DNA from: DATFVA01 sp963771705
GTDB lineage: Bacteria > Bacteroidota > Ignavibacteria > Ignavibacteriales > Ignavibacteriaceae
Assembly (NCBI GenBank): GCA_963771705.1
Contig: CAVYUP010000001.1
Location: forward strand, 1 to 64,000
Direction: 5' to 3'
DNA: 64,000 bases
Shown here: piece after piece, positions 44,579 to 52,826 of the stretch
Layout: each line of letters begins with the position of its first letter
How positions within the stretch are numbered: the first letter of the stretch is position 1
The notes under the pieces: generated by a model
What the model was told of the DNA's origin: nothing
Database searches by the model: none
Seen by the model: only the letters and a program-made list of their open reading frames with translations
Made by a program: the position numbers and the translations under genes

Positions 44579-46021
44579 ATGGACTTTCTACTTAATTCAA
44601 CAAACAGCACTCTTAACAGTAAGATAAAAAAGGCATATAGAAAGTATGGCCTGGCTCTTGACAACTTAATTGAGGGATGTGCCATACTGGATAATGACTG
44701 GAATATTCTGTATGTCAATGAAGTAAACGCGCGCCACGCTCACAGTACCGTGCAGGAGATGGTTGGAAGGAAATTATCAGAAGTTATTCCTGGAGTCGAG
44801 GACTCTGATTTCTTCAATGCATACAGGTGCACAATGGAGGAAAGGAAACCGCAGACTGTAGAAAGCTGTTTCGAGTTTAATGATGGGAGTAGCGTATGGT
44901 ATCAGGCTCGTTCCTTTCCTGTCCCTGAGGGAATTATTGTGCAGTCAATGGATATTACTCCGCAGAAGCAGGTTGAAAATGATCTGAGCAGAAGAGAGGA
45001 AATGTTTAAGACACTTGCCGATAATATTTCTCAATTGGCTTGGATGGCTGATGAAAACGGTTCATTATTCTGGTATAATAAAAGGTGGTATGAATATACC
45101 GGTACTACTTTCGAAGATGTGAAAGGATGGGGATGGAAGATAGTACATCACCCTGATCATATTAACCGTGTTGAAAAGAAATTCCTGGAACATATCTCAA
45201 GAGGGGAGGCCTGGGAGGATACTTTTCCTTTGAGAGGAAAAGATGGAGAATTCAGATGGTTCCTTTCGAGAGCACAGCCTGTGCGGAACGAAACGAATGA
45301 CATAATACGCTGGTTCGGAACAAATACAGACATTACTGAAAGGAAAACTGCCGAAAGTAATCTTAAAGAGGCATATAGAAGGATTGAGAATCAATTGGCT
45401 GAAAAGGAAGTGCTTCTGAAGGAGCTGCACCATAGAACCAAAAATAATATGCAGATTATTTCATCACTTTTAGGATTAAAAGCTGAATCTGTAGAGGACG
45501 AAGTGGTTAAGGAAATAATCAGGGATATCAAGACCAGGATACGCTCCATGGCACTTGTACATGAAAAACTATATAAAGCAGGTAGTCTTTCAAAAATCAA
45601 TCTGGGAGAGTACGTAAAAGAGCTTGCTTTATTAATTTCTGAAGGCTATGTGAATGAAAGCAGCCGAATTAAAATCGATCTTAATGTACAGGACACTGGG
45701 ATACTCATAGACAAGGCTATCCCCGTGGGTCTTATAGTAACGGAGCTGGTTACGAATTCATTTAAGCACGCATTTCCGGAAAATAGGGGAGGGAAAATCA
45801 GTATTTATCTAAAGAAAGAAAACGGCGATTTTATTCTGGTCGTCAAAGATGATGGAATTGGTTTCGACAGGGAAAAGACACTACAGGATGGTAAGCTGGG
45901 ATTACAGTTATTTGAAAGTATTGCTGAAGGTCAGCTTGATGCTCATATAGATTTGGATAATTATGAAGGGGTGTCATGGACTCTAACTTTTCCAGTTGGC
46001 CATAATAAAGCCAGAATCTGA
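44579..46021 (+). CDS. PAS-domain sensor histidine kinase (HisKA_2 type), cytoplasmic
   Basis: A 480-residue kinase without transmembrane segments. A first PAS domain (about 20-130; EGCAILDNDWNILYVNE) and a second PAS_3-like domain (about 138-258; ISQLAWMADENGSLFWYNKRWYEYTG, with PAC motif RWFGTNTDITERK) precede the HisKA_2 dimerisation helix. That helix has the His pair 284-285 in LLKELHHRTKNNMQ. The C-terminal HATPase has N-box LIVTELVTNSFKHAF and G-box VVKDDGIGFD. Relatives phosphorylate stand-alone receivers. The frame opens at TTG 44531; ATG 44579 is used here, neither having a good ribosome site. A convergent single-domain receiver ends 23 bases away, its probable partner. Confidence 0.92.
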   Translation: MDFLLNSTNSTLNSKIKKAYRKYGLALDNLIEGCAILDNDWNILYVNEVNARHAHSTVQEMVGRKLSEVIPGVEDSDFFNAYRCTMEERKPQTVESCFEFNDGSSVWYQARSFPVPEGIIVQSMDITPQKQVENDLSRREEMFKTLADNISQLAWMADENGSLFWYNKRWYEYTGTTFEDVKGWGWKIVHHPDHINRVEKKFLEHISRGEAWEDTFPLRGKDGEFRWFLSRAQPVRNETNDIIRWFGTNTDITERKTAESNLKEAYRRIENQLAEKEVLLKELHHRTKNNMQIISSLLGLKAESVEDEVVKEIIRDIKTRIRSMALVHEKLYKAGSLSKINLGEYVKELALLISEGYVNESSRIKIDLNVQDTGILIDKAIPVGLIVTELVTNSFKHAFPENRGGKISIYLKKENGDFILVVKDDGIGFDREKTLQDGKLGLQLFESIAEGQLDAHIDLDNYEGVSWTLTFPVGHNKARI

Positions 46022-46044
46022 AATGTATCTTGCGTACTTGAGCC

Positions 46045-46392
46045 TTAACTGATCTCATTAATTAATTGTTCAAGTGACATTTCATCGAGAGGTTTTGTTA
46101 GTATTCCGGCTGGATTTAACTCTTCTGCACGCCGTAGATTTTCAGGGTCGGAAAAAGCAGAAATAAATATAAAGGGTATGTTCTTCGCTTTCAGCCTTTT
46201 TCCAATCTCAATTCCCGAAACATCGTCAGCAAGTTTAATATCAAGAAGTGCGAACAAAGGTTTTTCTGAGTGAAGAAATTGAATAGCCTCTCCTCCACGA
46301 GTGAAAACCTGAGACACCGGGAAACCGTTTCTTTTAAGTATGGTTTTTAATTCAAGTGCAGTTATTAACTGGTCTTCAACAATAAGAATCAT
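46045..46392 (-). CDS. Single-domain response regulator
   Basis: A 115-residue CheY-like receiver. The N-terminal acidic cluster ILIVEDQ, the phospho-acceptor D51 in LLDIKL, Ser78 in FIFISAFS and K100 in ILTKPLD are all in place, so it should be phosphorylatable. It has no output domain and thus works by protein interaction or as phosphorelay. It is convergent with the HisKA_2 kinase gene, its likely phosphate donor. Upstream on its own strand lie three minus-strand hairpins. Confidence 0.93.
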   Translation of the reverse strand: MILIVEDQLITALELKTILKRNGFPVSQVFTRGGEAIQFLHSEKPLFALLDIKLADDVSGIEIGKRLKAKNIPFIFISAFSDPENLRRAEELNPAGILTKPLDEMSLEQLINEIS

Positions 46393-46467
46393 TTCTGTGA
46401 TGGTGAAAATTAAAGCGTTATAATAAGAAATATTGTTCTAAAAAGAAATAAAATAAATTAAAATTAT

Positions 46468-46496
46468 GCCCGGCTTTGAGGGCACAAAAGCCGGGC
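46468..46496 (-). terminator. Hairpin 1 of 3, terminator-like on the minus strand
   Basis: GCCCGGCTTT (46468-46477) and AAAGCCGGGC (46487-46496) form a perfect 10-bp stem with a 9-base loop. On the minus strand an AT-rich stretch (ATAATTTTAATTT) follows, weaker than a canonical T run. No minus-strand gene ends here. Confidence 0.55.
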
Positions 46497-46598
46497 CGAA
46501 ACCCACCCCGGTGTATTATAATTACTAAAATAAGTTGTATCATTACAATACAAAAAAAGAGTGCATGTTGAGAAGTGTGACTGTTTTGGTAAAATAAA

Positions 46599-46632
46599 AA
46601 AACCCGGTATCCGGGACGGAATACCGGGTTTT
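46599..46632 (-). terminator. Hairpin 2 of 3, terminator-like
   Basis: AAAACCCGGTAT (46599-46610) and ATACCGGGTTTT (46621-46632) are a perfect 12-bp inverted repeat with a 10-base loop. On the minus strand it is followed by TTTTTTTATTTT, so it is a good minus-strand terminator. It could act weakly in the plus sense as well. Confidence 0.7.
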
Positions 46633-46709
46633 GTCACGAGAGTAGTAAAAAAAGATATGATCAAAAATAATAAAACATTAGCTGAAAATAAAAAATTAGA
46701 ATAAAAAAA

Positions 46710-46732
46710 GCCTCCGTTTTTTAGGCGGAGGC
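46710..46732 (-). terminator. Hairpin 3 of 3, terminator-like on the minus strand
   Basis: GCCTCCG (46710-46716) and CGGAGGC (46726-46732) pair around a T-rich 9-base loop. The minus strand continues with seven T. It lies 9 bases beyond the stop of the 15-codon minus-strand micro-frame. Confidence 0.7.
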
Positions 46733-47548
46733 GGCAATTATCACTCACCAATTAACTTCTTCATCGTAGCTGCCCCTAATATACTCATCGTATAATAAAG
46801 TGAAGTGATTTATAGCAACGTCAAAAATAAGCTTCGGCAGCGCCAAATTCTTTTATATAGCTTTATTCTCTTCTTCGGTTGTTATGTAATAGGGGAGTCA
46901 GAGTTTCCAAATACATGCTGGATCATTGTCATCATATTGATGTCGCTTTGACCCCGTAATAAAGATTGGTAACAGTAAAAGTTGATGAATTTAATATTTG
47001 ACTATAGAAATAAATATTATTAATATTGTATTAGTATTGAAAACATACTGGATTACAGAGGGAGATTCGGAACAGATTTATTAAAGCTGATCTTATGTGG
47101 AAAAAATAAATCTTAATATGGTAACCAATCAGGTTTTTACGCCAACAACATCAAGATTATTATTATTAAGAAAATCTATTTTACTTGCACGGATATAAAA
47201 CGGAATATTTAATCTTCTGTATCAGGATGTTAATATTTCAGAGAAGGCCCTGAAATGTTTTCTGTAGTAATCTCAAATATTTTCCGGTGTTTGTCTATAC
47301 CTTTGGTTCATAAACCGAATCCGGGTTGAGCTGATATCGGAAAAAACAGGGCGCGTTGAGGGGCCGATTTTTTGAAATTAAAATAATTTGTACTCTTAAA
47401 TACGGTTTTAATTGGCTTATAATAGAGCCCTTAAATGATGAGTATTCGGGTAAATTTCATATCTCTTAACCTGTCGGGAGTCCCTTTGAATGGACTGCTG
47501 CAGGTGCATTCCAAAAATATCAACCTTAAATTAATATCCGGAGGAACC

Positions 47549-50500
47549 TTGAAAATAAACTTCAGTAGGTTTATTCAATTTATTATCCTCTTGTCTCTTC
47601 TGACTATTCCGAATAGTGCATTCGCACAGAAGGACAAAGCACAAAATATGAACGCAAATATAATGGAAATAAAGGAAGAGGTGTTGCCTGCTTCTGCCTT
47701 ATCAGTATATATCAATGAGGACTTTTCATCTTCATCTGGAAATACACCCCCGCAGGGCTGGACTCAGAATATAATTTCAGGAGAGCCGGGAGTAGATCTA
47801 TGGAATTTTGAAGTTCCGTCTGGTACGCCGGTAAATTTTCCTATGTCTTTGCCTGTTGCCATATTTGAAAGTTATAATTCCTTTAATAATCAGGCTGAAG
47901 ATGTAGCCCTTGAATCTCCGGCCTTTAGTATAGATGGAGGCGCCGGAGCTATTCTTGAATTTGATCACTATTATAATCATCGGACAACGTCAGAAATATT
48001 TGTGGAGGTCTGGAATGGAAATTCGTGGGTGACAGTATTTAGTTCAACCTCCACTTCACAAAATCCGGAGCATGTGCTGGTTGATATTACATCCGAAGCC
48101 TCTGGAGTCGCTAATTCAAAGGTACGGTTCAGATGGACAGGTAATTCATCTCAATTCTGGATTATAGACAATATCATGGTATATAGTGCAGAGCCGCCTC
48201 CTGTACCGGCTTCTCCTCTTTCGCCTTCTGATGGAGCTGTTGATGTGGATATAAACAGTCATCTTCTCTGGGAATCAGGTATTGGTCCGGTTCCAACCGG
48301 CTACAGGCTGTATTTTGGAACTGACGGAGGGGGTGTTGCTCCTCCTGCCAATATCGTAAACAATCTGGATATGCAGCTTGCCGCAGAATATATACCTGAT
48401 GCGCCGCTGATATATAATACTTTATATTATTGGATGATTGTTCCTTACAATGAAACCGGTGATGCTTCCGGGGTTCCGATATGGTCATTTACCGTAACTG
48501 AGGACCCTCCGGTTTCAACTTATCCGTACTCTGAAAACTTTGAAGGATCCTTTCCGCCGCTCTATTATATAAGGTATATAGGATTATTATCTGACCCGGT
48601 CACCGTCAGTGCTACAAATGCAGGATGGGAACAGAGTGACTGGCGCAATATTTTAACACCTGTAAATAAAGCTGCTAAATTGAATATTTCTGGTACGTCT
48701 CTGAATCACTGGCTGATGACTACGTTTGCGGATTTTGAGAATGATACTGATTACCAGCTGGAATTCGATCTGACATTAAATGCAGCAGGAACGTCAGGTC
48801 CGCCTGAAACTGGTGGTATAGATGACCGGTTTGCAGTAGTAATATCAACAGATTCAGGTTCAACATGGCTTGAGTCAAATATCCTTGAAGAGTGGAATAA
48901 CAGCGGGTCGCCGGATGTTTATGATGACATAAGTTCTCTGGGTGAACATGTCGTTATAAATCTGTCCGGTTATTCAGGAATGATTCAATTGGGATTCTAT
49001 GGAGAATCTTCTGTTGCAAATGCGGATAACGACCTGATGATTGATAACCTGGAAATAAAGAAGATCTTGATGCCTCCTGTTATTTCAATAAATCCTTCAG
49101 AACTGGATTTTGGTTCCATCGGGGTAGGTACAACCCGAACTCTCCGTTTGGAAGTAAGCAATACAGGAGATGAAGATCTTGTCATAAGCAATATCGTTTC
49201 TGCTGATGAGGAATATACATTATCTCCTGAAATTTTCCCGGTTACTATTACTTCCGGAAATATACAGGCATTCGATGTTACGTTTTCGCCTGTTGCTGTG
49301 GGCGTAATTAATTCTTCGTTGGAGATTACAAATAACACAGCAGTATCGCCGGTCTCCTTTAATCTTCAGGGATCAGGTTCTGATGACGGACCTGCGTTTA
49401 ATGCATCACCGGTTTCTCTGAATTTTGGCCTGACAACTGTAAATACTACTAAAAGTCTCAACGTTATAGTGAGTAATACAGGTCTTATAAACGAACTTCA
49501 GATATCTTCAGCATTAATAGCAGATTCAGGTTATTTAGTTACTCCTTTGTCCGCTAATATCCCTGCAGGAGAAAATCAGGTTTTTACTGTGTCATTTTCA
49601 CCTGGTTCGGCTGAAACTTATTCGGGCAGTCTTGTTTTTACATCAAATGATCCCGCTTCGCCGCATACTATCCCTCTTACAGGGAAGGGAGCTGGTAAAA
49701 GCGGTCTTTTATTTAGTCAGGATACTGTTTACCAGCTGGAAGATGATATATACACATCTGTTATACAACTTAAGGGATTAGATCCGCTCGGAGAAAGGGT
49801 TCAGGCTATTCAGTTCAGATTAACTATTAACAAATCCTTTGATGATAATACGATACTGACTTTCAGAAATATCCGGAAAGGTTTGGATGTTTCAGACGAA
49901 AACTGGGTGCTCGATTATAACTTGTTCCGGGGTCCGATTACTGCTAATGGGGCTTCGGTAGATTCAGTTTATGTGCTGCTATATAACCTTCAGGAGGATG
50001 GAGGTCTTGATCCGGAAGCTGATTATAATGATTTGTTTAATATTGAATACAGGATTTCAAATCTTCCGGCTTTGAACGATACATTAAAATCCTCCCTGGC
50101 TATTTCCAATGCCTCAGCTACTACCGGTAATGGGTACCCTGTAGATATATCCTCTCCGGAAAATACAATGGTAGTGATGGCCATTAATCGCGTCTCATCC
50201 CGTGGTGATGTAAACGGTGACGGTTATATTGATATACTTGATCTGATTATGGTAGTTGATCATATCATAGGAAAAGATTCACTTGCAGGAGATTATTTTA
50301 AAAGAGCTGACATCTCACCCTGGATACCTGGTGTACAGGAGCCTGAACCGGATGGAATTGTAAATGTTCAGGATCTGTCGCTGATCCAGAATATTATTCT
50401 GACAGGATTTTATCCTGATGATAGTCCTATCCGGAAATCAATCTCAGGATTGTTCGCGAAGATTACCGGAAATCCTGATGCTGAAATTAAGGCTTATATC

Positions 50501-51136
50501 ACGTCTGAAGGAATAACTTTGTATGTCGATAGTAAGTTTGAGATACGTGGTGCACAGATTGAATTCGAAAACATAAACACTTCTGCCGGAAATCTGAATA
50601 TTAATACTGATCTTGGACAGGGATATTTTCAAATGGCTGATTCGTCTTTCAGAACCCTGTTATATGACAGGCTGGCCGCTGAATCAATCGAGCCGGGTAA
50701 GCATTTATTGGCAGATATGCAGTTCAAAATATCTGATCCGCTGAATGTCGTCCCGGGCAGGATCCTGCTGGTCGACGCGGACCGTCATCGTCTTAATAAC
50801 GTTGATATTGAAATAATTAATGAAAATGCCCCTTCTTTACCTCACAGTTACATGTTATATCAGAATTATCCAAATCCTTTTAACCCATCTACATCAATTA
50901 AATTCCAGGTCCCAGTGTCGTGTTATGTGACCTTGAAAGTATATAATATGCTTGGTGAGGAGATAAGAACATTGTTCTCAGGCCAGGTTATGCGAGGGAC
51001 TCATACCATCAACTGGGACGGCATCAGCGGTACAGGCGGTAGATTAAGTTCAGGCACTTATCTTTATCGATTGACTGCCCGGGGAGAGGGACAGGAAGAA
51101 TTCTTAAGGGTTAGAAAAATGTTATTACTAAAATGA
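47549..51136 (+). CDS. Secreted multidomain protein with dockerin repeats and T9SS sorting domain
   Basis: A 1195-residue T9SS cargo. The frame opens at 47435, but TTG 47549 follows GGAGG by 4 bases and gives a perfect signal peptide (FIILLSLLTIPNSAFA, cut near 26). Domains in order: adhesion-like jelly roll (about 55-205, EDFSSSSGNTPPQGW); fibronectin-type segment (about 210-315); second jelly roll (about 320-505); two ASH/choice-of-anchor-D beta sandwiches (about 508-610 and 615-715, LDFGSIGVGTTRTL and LNFGLTTVNTTKSL); cohesin-like region (about 725-880); dockerin type I pair (about 885-960, GDVNGDGYIDILDL and PDGIVNVQDLSLI). A second beta domain precedes the C-terminal sorting domain (about 1100-1195, YPNPFNPSTSIKF). 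No catalytic domain is seen; a surface adhesin or scaffold is likely. Confidence 0.88.
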   Translation: MKINFSRFIQFIILLSLLTIPNSAFAQKDKAQNMNANIMEIKEEVLPASALSVYINEDFSSSSGNTPPQGWTQNIISGEPGVDLWNFEVPSGTPVNFPMSLPVAIFESYNSFNNQAEDVALESPAFSIDGGAGAILEFDHYYNHRTTSEIFVEVWNGNSWVTVFSSTSTSQNPEHVLVDITSEASGVANSKVRFRWTGNSSQFWIIDNIMVYSAEPPPVPASPLSPSDGAVDVDINSHLLWESGIGPVPTGYRLYFGTDGGGVAPPANIVNNLDMQLAAEYIPDAPLIYNTLYYWMIVPYNETGDASGVPIWSFTVTEDPPVSTYPYSENFEGSFPPLYYIRYIGLLSDPVTVSATNAGWEQSDWRNILTPVNKAAKLNISGTSLNHWLMTTFADFENDTDYQLEFDLTLNAAGTSGPPETGGIDDRFAVVISTDSGSTWLESNILEEWNNSGSPDVYDDISSLGEHVVINLSGYSGMIQLGFYGESSVANADNDLMIDNLEIKKILMPPVISINPSELDFGSIGVGTTRTLRLEVSNTGDEDLVISNIVSADEEYTLSPEIFPVTITSGNIQAFDVTFSPVAVGVINSSLEITNNTAVSPVSFNLQGSGSDDGPAFNASPVSLNFGLTTVNTTKSLNVIVSNTGLINELQISSALIADSGYLVTPLSANIPAGENQVFTVSFSPGSAETYSGSLVFTSNDPASPHTIPLTGKGAGKSGLLFSQDTVYQLEDDIYTSVIQLKGLDPLGERVQAIQFRLTINKSFDDNTILTFRNIRKGLDVSDENWVLDYNLFRGPITANGASVDSVYVLLYNLQEDGGLDPEADYNDLFNIEYRISNLPALNDTLKSSLAISNASATTGNGYPVDISSPENTMVVMAINRVSSRGDVNGDGYIDILDLIMVVDHIIGKDSLAGDYFKRADISPWIPGVQEPEPDGIVNVQDLSLIQNIILTGFYPDDSPIRKSISGLFAKITGNPDAEIKAYITSEGITLYVDSKFEIRGAQIEFENINTSAGNLNINTDLGQGYFQMADSSFRTLLYDRLAAESIEPGKHLLADMQFKISDPLNVVPGRILLVDADRHRLNNVDIEIINENAPSLPHSYMLYQNYPNPFNPSTSIKFQVPVSCYVTLKVYNMLGEEIRTLFSGQVMRGTHTINWDGISGTGGRLSSGTYLYRLTARGEGQEEFLRVRKMLLLK

Positions 51137-51216
51137 GCGGAGCTAAAAAGTAATATGGGAAGGGGGGTGATAAGTTATATTAACTTAATTAATAATAAAA
51201 AATAAAAAGATGTAAA

Positions 51217-51250
51217 GAATAAACCCGGATACCCTCTTCCGGGTTTATTC
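51217..51250. terminator. Bidirectional terminator between the cargo gene and the B12-radical SAM gene
   Basis: GAATAAACCCGG (51217-51228) and CCGGGTTTATTC (51239-51250) form a perfect 12-bp stem with a 10-base loop. It is placed 80 bases after the plus-strand stop and 62 bases after the minus-strand stop of two convergent genes. T-rich stretches follow on both strands, stronger on the minus strand. Confidence 0.85.
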
Positions 51251-51311
51251 ATCATTATTTATCAGCAATTCTTTTTAATAACTTAACCGGAGCATTTTAA
51301 ACCCGCCTTCT

Positions 51312-52718
51312 TTAGTTTATATGTCCCGACACCCTGGGTTGAGTATTTTGTACAGCCATAGACCTTATTGCTTTTACTACCTGTCTGACCATTTTCAGGG
51401 TCGGTCTACCATAATGATGTTTGCTGAATAGCTCTTTCACTATTCTTTTTGGCTGCGTATAGTACTTGACGTAAGCGTTCCTGCATAATTTTTCCAGCTC
51501 TCCAGGTTCCACTTCATTACTAAAAAAGACTGAATGCATACAATCATACTTATCCCAATCACTGGTAAATATTCTTGTATTGTATTCCTGCCACAATTCC
51601 GTAGCCGGGAAAGGAGTCAATATTGAAAATTGTGCTACCCCGGTGTTTAAAAACTTTGCGTAGTCAATTGTGGCCATTATATCCTTACGGGTTTCTGCTG
51701 GTTCACCCATCATATATGCACCCCAGGTTTCTATACCCTGGTCTTTTAATAAATTAACAGCTTTGATGGAAACTTCTGAGGAGGCTTTGCCTCCTTTTCG
51801 GTATGCTTTTAATATTCTCTTTTCAGGACTCTCAATTCCCATAAACATCAATCGTACACCGGCTTTCTCCATCTTCTCCGCTGTCTCAGGAAACTGCAGA
51901 AGGTGATCTGCTCTTCCCATTACCCACGACATTACTGGCAGATGCCTCTCTATAAGTGCGTCGCATAATCTGGTAAGCCTTTTTGCGTTAAAGTTTATAA
52001 TATCATCAAGGAAAAGGATCTTCTCCTTTCCATAATGATTAACTAAGTATTCCACCTCATTTACTATATTTTCAATCGATCGCTGGCGGAATCTTTTACC
52101 TGCAATTACATTAACGTCGCAGAATTTACATCCATAGGGACAGCCCCTTGTGGTTATTATAGGATAGTCAATATCATTATGTGATTGTATCCTGCCGCTT
52201 TTCCTCCAGTTCCCCTCCCTTAAAGGGAAGGGTATAGCATCAAGTTCCTGGATAAAAGGACGAGGTTCACTATGCCTCACCTGGCCGTTCTCTATCCATG
52301 AAAGTCCTGAAACTTTTTCCGGGTTGAAATGCTTGGGATCTTTCAGTCCTTCCAGTAGTTCTATGGCGGTTAACTCGCCCTCTCCCCGTACAACATAATC
52401 AACGTAACCGCTTTTCAGCGCTTCCTCCGGACGGCTGGTTACATGAATACCCCCCATTATAACTGTCTTACCTGCCTCTTTAGCTGTCTTGGCAACCTTT
52501 ATTCCAGGTTTGTATTGTATGGTCAGGCAGGATATTCCTACTACATCTGTATTATCAAAATTTATTTTAGAATCAGGATCTTCAAGAATTTCTATTTCAA
52601 CTTCGTGCCCTGCCTGTCTAAGGGCAGAACCAACGTATGATATGCCGAGCGGCTGCATTGTAACACCGCTGCTTTCAAAGATTGCTCCTCGATAGGGCGA
52701 AACTAACGTCACATTCAT
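51312..52718 (-). CDS. B12-binding-domain radical SAM enzyme
   Basis: A 468-residue class B radical SAM protein. Residues about 1-135 form a Rossmann-like cobalamin-binding domain (MNVTLVSPYR, VVGISCLTIQY, VIMGGIHVTSRPEEAL, VDYVVRGEGE). The radical SAM core follows with C193, C197 and C200 in RGCPYGCKFC, then FLDDIINFNAKRL and MGIESPEKRILKAYRKG. The family includes methylases of unactivated carbons, BchE-like cyclases, hopanoid methylase HpnP and archaeal GDGT ring synthases; the exact activity is not determined here. ATG 52718 is chosen over 52763 because AAGGG lies 8 bases upstream. The MJ0619-like radical SAM gene ends 108 bases upstream on the same strand, so the two probably form one unit. 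Confidence 0.92.
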   Translation of the reverse strand: MNVTLVSPYRGAIFESSGVTMQPLGISYVGSALRQAGHEVEIEILEDPDSKINFDNTDVVGISCLTIQYKPGIKVAKTAKEAGKTVIMGGIHVTSRPEEALKSGYVDYVVRGEGELTAIELLEGLKDPKHFNPEKVSGLSWIENGQVRHSEPRPFIQELDAIPFPLREGNWRKSGRIQSHNDIDYPIITTRGCPYGCKFCDVNVIAGKRFRQRSIENIVNEVEYLVNHYGKEKILFLDDIINFNAKRLTRLCDALIERHLPVMSWVMGRADHLLQFPETAEKMEKAGVRLMFMGIESPEKRILKAYRKGGKASSEVSIKAVNLLKDQGIETWGAYMMGEPAETRKDIMATIDYAKFLNTGVAQFSILTPFPATELWQEYNTRIFTSDWDKYDCMHSVFFSNEVEPGELEKLCRNAYVKYYTQPKRIVKELFSKHHYGRPTLKMVRQVVKAIRSMAVQNTQPRVSGHIN

Positions 52719-52775
52719 TTTAATACCCTTTAAAATAAATCTGAGGTAACTGAGAAGCAGCACTGCTTATTTAAG

Positions 52776-52817
52776 AGAGCAGGGCGCATAAATCAAACTG
52801 GTTTATACGCCCGCTCT
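52776..52817 (-). other. Long hairpin between the two radical SAM genes
   Basis: AGAGC-a-GGGCG-c-ATAAA (52776-52792) pairs with TTTAT-a-CGCCC-GCTCT (52802-52817) around a 9-base loop, 15 pairs with one bulge and one mismatch. No clear T run follows on the minus strand, so full termination is doubtful. Attenuation or mRNA stabilisation between the two genes is possible. Confidence 0.6.
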
Positions 52818-52826
52818 GTTCTACAA

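Larger units (their letters stand above)
46393..47548. other. About 1.1-kb AT-rich gap with tandem hairpins, no accepted gene
   Basis: Between the start of the receiver gene and the chosen start of the T9SS cargo. The first third contains three strong hairpins listed separately. A minus-strand micro-frame of 15 codons (46741-46788, MSILGAATMKKLIGE) ends just before the third hairpin. The remaining 650 bases are AT-rich, contain no recognisable RNA gene and no open frame I believe. They should hold the cargo gene promoter. Confidence 0.5.

Noticed and set aside
46464..46751. 95-codon minus-strand frame across the three hairpins
   Set aside because: It reads through two terminator-like hairpins and gives a low-complexity hydrophobic product with no family.
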